64,000 bases of DNA from Lantana camara. Its lineage: Eukaryota; Streptophyta; Magnoliopsida; Lamiales; Verbenaceae. Below are positions 55,621 through 64,000 of the stretch, piece after piece. The notes below the pieces were generated by a model that saw only the letters and a list, made by a program, of their open reading frames with translations, searched no databases and was not told the origin of the DNA. The stretch lies in contig CM074862.1 of NCBI GenBank assembly GCA_037501455.1, forward strand, positions 65,937,501 to 66,001,500. The letters are read 5' to 3'. The first letter of the stretch is position 1. Every line of letters begins with the position of its first letter. The position numbers and the translations under genes were made by a program.

Positions 55621-56537
55621 TATGTAGGAAACATTTGGTCTGTTGTTGGATAATTTGTACTTTTTTTTGGTATGTTGTTCTGAAGGGCTATAATTTTTTG
55701 GGGTGAGCCCTTGAACATTATGTTGTCTACTGCTTAGGGATATGTAAGTGGTATTGGTTCAAATTATGGATATTATGGTGTATGAAATTATCTTAACTTC
55801 GTATATAAAGGGCCAAATGATGTATCTAATTGCCCATATGTGGTATAAATTAATGAAAAGTATCAGGTACGAATTTAGCAATATGTGGTATATAAAGGGT
55901 CAAATGATGTATCTAATTGCCCATACGTGGTATAAATTCATGAAAAGTGATACGCCCCAAATTAGATACAGTCCAAACCAAGAAGGAGCCCAAAAGACCC
56001 AAACTCGAACAAGTAGCAGGAAGCAGAAATCCATCTTCCTGCCAGGAGCTACGTTGCAGCGCTACGGGTCATTAGCAAGAAGATGGTCGGGTTTGGTCCA
56101 ATTTGGTCGGAGGATTTGGCCCAGACGAAGTTAACATACTCCCGCTCAGCTAGGGCACTTTGAGGTGGTTGAGAAGAGTGGGGGATAAGAAGAGATTTGA
56201 ATTTAAGTAATGGTGAATAACTTCCCCCACTTTTAGCTCAAACCCTAACAAACTAAGAGCTATAAAAGGGGAGAAGACCTTTGTTGAAGGAATCAATTGA
56301 TCTTTGGCTTTTCTACGCTCATATTGTAATTACCTCTAATATCTCTTGTGTATTTCTATTACGATGATTAATAATACATCCTTATTTCTTATTGTTCTTC
56401 TCAATTTTCCCCCTCTTTATCAAATAATTCCACAATTCATATAAATTTAGTGGTGTCGTAATTTTAGTACGCATCACTTGGCGCCGTTTGTGGGAAATCT
56501 TGAGTTAAGGTGTGAGAAAAATTATTTGACAAGTACC

Positions 56538-56825
56538 ATGGCTTTAGATAAGCATAACGCCTCAACCGTGGAGGTAATGGACAGCCAGAACGCTGCAAAG
56601 ACGCTGACCAATAAGGATGTGCGCAGCCCCCTAGCTGCTGGAACGCTAACCAGCCAGGACGCGAAAATTCTCCTAGCTGTTGGAGTGCTAAACAATCAGG
56701 ACGTACATAACCTCTCGGCTGCTGGAAAGCTGAAGAACCAGAAGGCGTGGAACCGCATTGCTGCTGGATCTGGAGGAAATAGTGGTCCAGGTGGCTTTGA
56801 GAGGATATCCGAGAACGCTTCCTGA
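56538..56825 (+). pseudogene. Gag-position ORF with 14-residue repeats in element L
   Basis: ATG 56538 (MALDKHNASTVEVMDSQNA) opens a frame of 96 codons at the place of gag. Four tandem 42-bp units (56601-56768) encode variants of TLTSQDAKILLAVG (14 residues). The frame stops at 56825; other frames continue to 57226 with low-complexity residues. I recognise no known gag motif, and no protease or RT follows. It may be a remnant of a longer gag or a repeat expansion with no function. Confidence 0.55.
56601..56768 (+). repeat. Four tandem 42-bp repeats
   Basis: Units 56601-56642, 56643-56684, 56685-56726 and 56727-56768, each beginning with a CTRA/CTGA core and ending GCTGYTGGA. Length is constant at 42 bp and sequence has diverged, so the frame is preserved. 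Confidence 0.85.
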
Positions 56826-57632
56826 GATTGACATGAGAGCTACTCACCGAAGAACATGGCGTACAGGGGGAGTCATCCCATCGAGCAGCAGGTCGACAGG
56901 CAGGACCGCTGGCGGAGCTGCTACCAGGACTGCCGACAGGGATGAATGTTACAAGACAGGTCATGAACCAGACAAATTCGAACCTTTCACCATTAGAGAA
57001 TCTTGAGAACACTGAGGGAACAAGAGAAAGAACTTTTCTTTCAGCTGGAGCGTACCATCCAGGAGGACAAAACCTAAACCTTCCTGCTATACAGGTGCAA
57101 GCACCATCTGTGCTAATTATACAGGAAGGTGGAGGAAGCGGTGCAGGTACCCAGGAACGAAAGACATTTAACCAAGGCCAAGAAAGGGGGAACGTTCCAC
57201 ACAACTCCCTCCTACCATTCAAGTAGTTGGGATGAACCAACCAACAAGTGGTGTCAACATTAATTCCACCGTTAACCTACAAGGTGGTACGAACGTCAAG
57301 GAAGTAGGAGAAGTAGGGTTTCTGACGAACTAGTGACGCAAGTATGATGGAGCTGACCAACCTCGATGTTATGAAGATTGAAGCGAAGACCCTCATGCTA
57401 CGCAATTTAGTCTCACCCTGAGCTGAAAAGCAGTAAACACTTTTCTGCCAGCAGGCAGGCGTGACGCGGAATCTGCCCTGCTTAACAAGCAGGCAAACAA
57501 GCTGCCTGGTCATCCTGAAGAAAGATCACTTGATCAGTGGGGGAAAAAAAAAGAGCATACAGGCGTGCACGAATTGAAAAGAAAGCAAATGGAGAACAGG
57601 GTATGTAAATATTCAGAAAATAGCAAGTTCAT

Positions 57633-58113
57633 TGTAACAGCCCAAAGACCCATCGTTCGATATTGTCCGCTTTGGCCAAGGGTAGACCCCAAGCGCCTCA
57701 CGGTTTTACGTTTTGAGCCACTGGTATAACCCAGTGCACCTAAAAGGCCTCTACTCAGGGGAGAGGGACCCACTACTTATAAAGCAGCTTCAAACCACTC
57801 TCCAATCCGATGTGGGACAAGCACTTTAAGCCTTACAGTCCACCTCCCCATAAGGGCCCAGCGTCCTCGCTGGCACACCGAATCCGGGCCCCTGGCTCTG
57901 ATACCATTTGTAACAGCCCAAAGACCCGCCGTTCGATATTGTCCAATTTGGCCAAGGGTAGACCCCAAGCGCCTCACGATTTTACGTTTCGAGCCACTGG
58001 TATAACCCAGTGCACCCAAAAGGCCTCTACTCAGGGGAGAGGGATCCACTACTTATAAATCAGCTTCAAACCACTCTCCAATCCGATGTGGGACAAGCAC
58101 TTTGAGCCTTACA
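57633..58113 (-). mobile_element. TRIM retrotransposon (complete, 481 bp)
   Basis: Two 205-bp LTRs (57633-57837, 57909-58113), TGTAACAGCCC...GCCTTACA on the plus strand, TSD TTCAT (57628-57632, 58114-58118). The 71-bp interior has a purine tract (minus-strand GGGGAGGTGGAC beside 57837) and a Met-tRNA PBS (minus-strand TGGTATCAGAGCC, 57895-57907), so it reads on the minus strand. GATATTGTCC, TTTGGCC, CTCACGGTTTTACG and CCGATGTGGGA are blocks seen in a TRIM family common in dicots. The LTRs are nearly identical, so it is fairly young. It carries no coding sequence. Confidence 0.92.
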
Positions 58114-58699
58114 TTCATAGCTAGCAAAAGAGAACCAGGAACGACACACACAAAAGGCTAATGGAATACGATGAAGATGAGAAGGGGAAGAGCACACATC
58201 AGAGAATACAATGAATGGAATTTTCCCACGAGTGTGGAGCATCCATAACTTGAGGAAATTCTATTCCCGAAAGAGAGAAAGAATAAAACATCACTCAACA
58301 AGTAACATCTTACTTCATCTCTCCTTTAATTGTTATTGCGGATGAATAGTTGGATAATTTGCATATGTTGGAAATATTGATGTTTGATATGATAATGAGT
58401 TGTTTGTATGGGGAATGCATGAAATTGTGAAAAGCACATGATATGTGGATATGGTAATATGATTTTGCAAAGCCCAATGATTTTGGCGTTCTTGTATAGT
58501 AAGATATGAGAGTAACTTGAAACGAGGCATGAGAGCCTCTCGATCAAAGCCCGATGATTTCGGTATTGAGAAAAATATTTCTCCTCGGGTGGGTTCGTCA
58601 AAGGGGAGAGAGAGGGTCCCCTGGGGAAGGAGTCAGCTTAGTACTCCTTGATTGTATGATTGCAATAAAATATTACCTCCGGAGGAAACATGTATTTGG

Positions 58700-58775
58700 A
58701 AGGAGTGTGGCGAAGCTCCTTGGCAAGAGGTCTAAGCGACCCCTTGGGAAGGTCGGGTTCAAATCCCACCTTGGA
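58700..58775 (+). other. tRNA-like A/B-box segment, possible SINE head
   Basis: TGGCGAAGCTCCTTGGCAAGAGG (58708-58730) resembles a pol III A box and GGTTCAAATCC (58756-58766) fits the B box. The ends do not form an acceptor stem, so it is not a functional tRNA. AAAAATATTTCTC near 58567 and AAAAATATTTTTCTC near 58862 might be flanking duplications, but they sit asymmetrically and no poly(A) is seen. It lies in the interior of element L. Confidence 0.35.
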
Positions 58776-61429
58776 TTGCAAAAGTTGCTGCTTCATTCCT
58801 GCGGGTAGGCAGAAACGCTCTGGGAACGGTCCTACCAGGCCTGACCTCCTGGTCATCCTGACAAAAATATTTTTCTCTATTCATTGTCTTATAGGAAACA
58901 GGAAATGCAGTAAATCGAACAAAGGAAGTAACAGGAATGGAAAATTCAACAGTATCATGTTCATAACAGAGGCTCGCAAACATCAACCCAAAAACAAGGA
59001 GTAAGGAAGTTTGCGGAGTAAGCATGGGGTACACTTCAGACTTCCTGAGCCACTTTGTCACAGTCATCAGGTTACTCTCACAGTTAGACCTCTCTCTCTA
59101 ACTATGAGAGTGGGAGGAGTGAATGATACGGCCCAAATTAGACACGGTCCAAACCAAGAAGGCGCCCAAAAGACCCAAACTCAAACAAGTAGCAGGAAGC
59201 AGGAGTCCACCTTCCTGCCAGGAGGTACGTTGTAGCGCTACGGGTCATCAGCAGGAAGATGGTCGGGTTTGGTCCAATTGGGTCGGAGAATTTGGCCCAG
59301 ACGAATTAAAGTAGGGCATAAGAAGAGATTTGAATTTAAGTAATGGTGAATAACTTCCCCCACTTTTAGCTCAAACCCTAACAAACTAAGAGATATAAAA
59401 GGGGAGAAGACCTTTGTTGAAGGAATCAATTGATCTTTGGCTTACGCTCATATTGTAATTACCTCTAATATCTCTTGTGTATTTCTATTACGATGATTAA
59501 TAATACGTCCTTATTTCTTATTGTTCCTCTCAATTTTCCCATCTTTATCAAATAATTCCATAATTCATATAAATTTAGTGGAGTCATAATTTTAGTACGC
59601 ATAAAAAAGTATCAGGTATGAATTTAGAAATATGTGGTATATAAAGGGCCAAATGATGTATCTAATTACCCATATGTGGTATAAATTCATGAAAAGTACC
59701 AAGTACGAATTTAGCAATATGTGGTATCTAAAGGGCCAAACGATATATCTTGTAGAGCCCCCTAACACTACAACTCCCGCACCGTACTACCCTCGAGTGG
59801 ATGTGAGACCTAGCACTCGAGAAATACTACGGCGAACGGTATAGACGGTACTTAAGTAGAGCGTAGGATATAATGCAGCGGAAAATGAAAGAATTTAAAA
59901 TTTGCAACAAGCAACATGATAATACACAAAATGGTGCATGATATTGTAAGGGGGTAATATGGTAGCGTAGTGTAGGAAGTTAATGTATAAGAGCAATTTA
60001 TTAGCAATATATACATGATCAGGATTAAATGCTCTTAATCTAAATCTAATCTAATAAATATGACACCTATAGCTTCAAGATACCTCTAGCTGTCGTTGTC
60101 CTCGCTCCCCGAAATCATGTATTTAAAACAGGCGAGGAATTAGTCAAAGTGACTGAGTGAAGGAAGATTAGATTTAGATATATATGATTATAAATAGATA
60201 TAAAATGATAGCAATAGGATATAGCAAATATGATACGATTCATAAGTTTGAAACCGGGATAGGGGTATTTCGAGTTTATTTATAAATGATGAACCGTTTA
60301 ATAAAAGATTTGTACCGCCTGCAAGTAAGGTGTCTCCCTCCGATCTCCTCAAAATATTTGTAAAATAGTATCGGGCTGATCGAGGCACCAGTACTTTAAT
60401 AAAACTAAATATGATAATAACTCCGCAACACCGTAGTGTCAGTAGGGGAGCAAACCCTACCGACGATATGTAATATGTGGGAGGAAGCTATCTCTCCCAG
60501 GGAGGTTATTCTCCCTTGTAAGTCTCTTGGCGTGGAGTAACTAACCTCCAACTAAACCACTACCAAGAGTTGGTGGCGGTCTGTGGCACCAACAATACCC
60601 TTGGCCCTATGCCTTCCGAGTATTGCTCGACACAGCTGCACGCCAGGCCCTTTTTGATAAATAATAATGATTTACTTGCTTAGTCGGGAATCAGTTCTTA
60701 ATATTAATAGGACTGAAATATACATTGTCCGGATAAGATCCTGATTCCGACTTAATGGTATTTTCCTCATAAAGAGGAATATTATATTATATTAATATGT
60801 ATAGATAGGAAATCAAATATTAGGTAGGTTTTAGAAATCATTTTGTAATTAGATATAGGTATAGACATGATTCCAGTTGAAAACATTTTAACCCTCACCT
60901 AGTATCAAAATTCAAACAGATTGGAACGGATCCCACTGTTCAGTGCAATTGTCGCCTGAAAATAATTACTACTGACTTAGAACTAGGTTCTTATTATTCT
61001 AATCAAACAATCACATAAGGTTTAGGAAATACAACATATTAAAAAAATTCTTATAACATTTAGAAATTATTTCCCCGCAAAATTTAATTTTAATTGTTTA
61101 AGGAAATTTAATTAATTAATTATATTTCAAAAATTCTTTAATCACTTAAATATTTATTAATCATGTTGTGACCTTAATTAGAGTATTAGGAATTAAATTT
61201 AGAATTTAATTCAATAATGTAGGTTGATTTTGAAATTATTTTATAATTTTATTAATTTTTAAATTAATTTGGGAAAATCATTATTTAAAATTTCAAAATC
61301 CTATTTTATAATCAATTTTAAATTAATTTCGAATTTATTTATTAAATATTGACCAAAAAGTCAAAATTACTATTAAAAACATTTACTATTCAGTTTCTTA
61401 TGAATTAAACACTTTATAACACAAAATTA

Positions 61430-61452
61430 AACACACACACACACACACACAC
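61430..61452 (+). repeat. CA microsatellite
   Basis: About eleven CA dinucleotides at the place in LTR J corresponding to the start of the palindromic array of LTR G (both follow a block rich in GTCAAAATT). Confidence 0.85.
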
Positions 61453-62520
61453 TATCACACGTGCACATGATTTTGATTCAAGAACATTATAAATGTGTTC
61501 TTAAGCTTACAAAGATGTTCATACTAGTTCATGATCACATTCAATAAATTTTTGAATTCATAACATATAATTAAATTCAAATGTAACACTTTAATGATAA
61601 ATTAAATCCAAATAAATTATTCTAAGCATAAATTTAACCAAATAAGAACATAATTATTTAAATACATACTCATGCTACATCATATCATAATTCATGCAAT
61701 TAATTAAATAAAATTCCATAATGTAGGCACATTACACATAAAGCTAACAATTATGCATATATATTATAAAAATAAATTCCTAAAGCATAATTTTATTATT
61801 CCTAAGCATGCTACAAATATTATTATATTAAAAACATAACATAAAGCATGAAATAATAAAAGAAAATTGTACCTTATGAGAGAGGGAGAGAGGGTCACGA
61901 GAGAGAGAGAGAGAGATGTGGGAGATTTTGGTGTGATTTCTTATGTAAAGTTGGGAGGCTATTTATAGGTATGTCTTGGGGGCTTATGTTGAAATTTTAG
62001 GGACATAATTAGATGAATCATGGTGTGAGTAAGCTAGGTTCTTTTATTGGGGGGTTTAGTTTTATACTTATGTGTATGTTTAAGAAATAATTAATTTATT
62101 TAGTAATCATGACAAAATAAAAATAATTCTAAAATAGGATGAAAATGATAATAAATTCATAGAAGAATGTCTAAGGTTTAGTTTGAAATGAGAGAAATTA
62201 CAAAAGAAAGAAAATCGAAAGAGCTTTCTAATGGTTATAAATACTTAACGTCTGAACGTCTACATTTAAAGTAGTAGTCGTTCGGGAATTTTGAAAAATA
62301 CAATAAAATTCATAAACGAAACTAGAATGTGAATTGATTTCCAAGAAAGTGTCCATGATTCTTGAAATATTTCAAGGATCATTTTGACTGTAATATTGGA
62401 TACCAAATGTTGGACGGTTTGAAAATTAGTTTTTTACGGTGGAAATAGTACTTTGGGAAAAATAAAGGAAAATTTATAAAACGAGTTAGGATTTGAACTA
62501 GAGTTTGGAAAAGATCCTAA

Positions 62521-62675
62521 CGGCATGATTGGTATGCATGAATGGAATGAGGTAGGAAAGGAATGAACTTTGTAATGTAATGAACAAAGGAATTGAATGA
62601 CTTTATTATGACATTACTATGATTGGTACGTCAAGTAATAAAGTTAGGAATGAAATAAAAATTTTGAACTTATTT

Positions 62676-62744
<69 letters not shown>

Positions 62745-62816
62745 AGTATATAATTAAAAATATTTTTATATTAAATATATATTTTAAATTTTTTTCGTTT
62801 TGAGTAACTATATATT

Positions 62817-62884
<68 letters not shown>

Positions 62885-63006
62885 ACTATTTTATATTGAA
62901 CGTATTATATATATGACATTTATATTATTACTATTTTATATTGAACGTATTATATATATGACATTTATTATATGTACTATATATATGCGAGTGTGAGAAT
63001 GAGTTT

Positions 63007-63045
<39 letters not shown>

Positions 63046-63538
63046 TATTTCTCTATTCATGCATAGATTATGTACTAATTATTTATTGTATTTAATATAT
63101 TTCTTAATATTTAAAAATAAATTTTAATATGAATATTAAAATTCGTTCTTTATAAAATATTTGAATTTATAAAAAATTTTAAATAAAATAATATTTTGAA
63201 CATTTTTTTAATATATTTATATTTACATATATTTAATACAATTTATTAATTTTTCAATGCGATTAATAATATTTAATTTTCATTTATGAAAATAATAAAA
63301 TATAATATGTATTTAACAAATATGTGATGCCAATATAAAAATAATAATAAATTTTAGACATTAGGAATGACCAATACCATGGGGGACCAAAGGAATGGGT
63401 AACCCCATGCTTATGGGAATGGGCATTACCGCGGGAATAGGCATTCCTAATCATGTTTTGGTACCAATCATGGGTTTAGGAATGGACGCGGTAATGCTCA
63501 TTCCATTCCCACCCCATTCCATCATACCAATCATGCCG
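62521..63538. mobile_element. Non-autonomous PIF/Harbinger-type element
   Basis: 1018 bp with inverted termini CGGCATGATTGGTATG...CATACCAATCATGCCG and TSD TAA (62518-62520, 63539-63541). A 3-bp TAA/TTA duplication and an ATTGGT-containing terminus fit PIF/Harbinger. The inner ends keep GGAATGGG/CCCATTCC repeats. The core is AT-rich: a TAA run (62678-62745), TA runs (62821-62881, 63010-63044) and a 45-bp direct duplication (62881 and 62926). No transposase. Confidence 0.85.
62678..62881 (+). repeat. TAA and TA microsatellites in the Harbinger-type element
   Basis: A TAA tract of about 22 units with one TAG interruption (62678-62745) and a TA tract of about 30 units (62821-62881), separated by AT-rich sequence. 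Confidence 0.9.
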
Positions 63539-64000
63539 TAAAATTCATAAAATAATCCAAGGATCGTAATGGTTATAATATTGTATAGGAAAAACGTTAA
63601 AATTTGGAAATTTCTAATTTAGGGCAAAACTAGGGTTTTTCGGCCGGTTTTGATTTCTATGGAAGCTACGTTAAGAATTAGGGTTTGGAAATCATACCAA
63701 AATTCATAAAATTTTGCAAGGATTCTATCGAGCCCAATATTGAATAGGTAAAAGTGTTTCGAAAATTTCTACAATTAAAGATGAATAGTAACTAGGGACC
63801 TAAATGGAATTTTCAACAAACAATTTTTAAAATGTATTTCAGAATGATGAAAGCTATGATATGAGTTTGGAAAATGTGGAAATCAGCTTTCTAGGGTTTC
63901 TTAAGGTTTATGTAAAGGTCTACGGTTCGGTGAATGAATAGTGATATGGTTCTCTCAAGAAGGCAAAATTATAAATCGAAACATAGATGCACATAATTCA

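Larger units (their letters stand above)
55948..59604 (+). mobile_element. Small non-autonomous LTR element L
   Basis: 5' LTR 55948-56476 (529 bp) and 3' LTR 59124-59604 (481 bp), TGATACGSCCC...TACGCATMA, with TSD AAAAG. The size difference is largely one deletion near 59312 in the 3' LTR. The PBS region starts CTTGGCGCCGTTTGTGGG right after the LTR, a form known from gypsy elements of the Tat/Ogre/Athila type. The purine tract GAGAGTGGGAGGAGTGAA precedes the 3' LTR. The internal region (2.65 kb including a TRIM) has no enzyme domain, so movement must have relied on another element. Confidence 0.88.
55808..59750 (+). repeat. 87-bp minisatellite, interrupted by elements L and J
   Basis: Units start at 55808, 55895, 59644 and 59731 with exact 87-bp phase on each side. 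Unit 2 is split by L (TSD AAAAG, 55943-55947 and 59605-59609) and unit 4 by LTR J at 59751. The unit includes AAGGGCCAAATGATGTATC, ATGTGGTATAAATT and ATCAGGTACGAATTT. It follows the Ulp1-like pseudogene after 190 bp of AT-rich DNA. Confidence 0.88.
59751..64000 (-). mobile_element. Gypsy LTR J (runs off the window)
   Basis: Starts TGTAGAGCCCCCTAACAC inside the minisatellite and is homologous to the G LTR along its length (GCTTCAAGATACCTCTAG at 60071 and 13297; GTGGAGTAACTAACCTCC at 60532). Sense TATA at plus 61959-61969 and a donor-like CATAAG|GTACAA (61873/61872). Where E, F, G and H have palindrome arrays it has only a CA tract (61430-61452). It holds a PIF/Harbinger-type element. The sense start and TSD partner lie outside the window. 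No gene is supported in it. Confidence 0.82.

Noticed and set aside
58700..58775. Functional tRNA gene
   Set aside because: A- and B-box-like blocks exist but no acceptor or consistent T/D stems can be formed.

Overview
The window is intergenic DNA from a large, repeat-rich flowering-plant genome, probably a eudicot. It is AT-rich and consists almost entirely of nested transposable elements: Ty3/gypsy chromovirus LTRs, a Ty1/copia element, hAT, CACTA-like and PIF/Harbinger-type DNA elements, a TRIM, a LINE 3' end and a Ulp1-type protease pseudogene of the kind carried by plant MULEs. I see no intact host gene, rRNA or genuine tRNA. Family letters (C, E, F, G, H, J, K, L) are my own labels. 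Most boundaries rest on matching target-site duplications (TSDs) read directly from the sequence.

Layout. 1-1267: inner part of a gypsy LTR (K), lying in a CACTA-like terminus (1268-2366). 2367-49554: a gypsy element F on the minus strand, keeping PBS, a decayed gag and PPT but no pol. Its left (3') LTR holds solo LTR E1 (TSD TAAAA) and an inverted solo copia LTR (TSD CGACG). Its right (5') LTR holds solo LTR E2 (TSD AGGGG). E1 is split by copia element C (4893-38477, TSD TCAAG). C is itself a composite: its coding region occurs twice (9003-12889 and 25043-28847), both copies with the same hAT insertion. Copy A is broken by a full chromovirus G (minus strand, TSD AAAGG, gag-pol nearly intact). 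G's 5' LTR carries a solo copia LTR (TSD CACCG) and ends abruptly at 25047, fused to copia gag through 5 bp of microhomology. Copy B is broken by a solo G LTR (same AAAGG site), after which the rest of RT, RNase H and the 3' LTR follow; that LTR holds solo LTR H (TSD GGGTG).

49555-51795 is unassigned AT-rich DNA with a diverged direct repeat. 51796-52165 is a LINE 3' fragment. 52446-55620 holds 180-bp tandem repeats and a frameshifted Ulp1-like pseudogene. 55808-59750 is an 87-bp minisatellite split by the small LTR element L (TSD AAAAG), which holds a TRIM (TSD TTCAT) and a tRNA-like segment. 59751-64000 is gypsy LTR J with a PIF/Harbinger-type element (TSD TAA).

The most interesting signal is in the gypsy LTRs. 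Families E, F, G and H each carry an array of short palindromes about 35-47% of the way into the LTR. The palindrome sequence differs completely between families, but in E, F and H neighbours sit in pairs about 32 bp apart, and in G units repeat every 22-24 bp. In each family the array lies inside what reads as a 1.7-2.3 kb intron of the LTR leader (TATA box, short exon, AAG|GT donor, then CAG|GT acceptor). Copia C has its own regulatory features: five CACGTG G-boxes in 57 bp of its LTR and a four-fold repeated motif in its leader.
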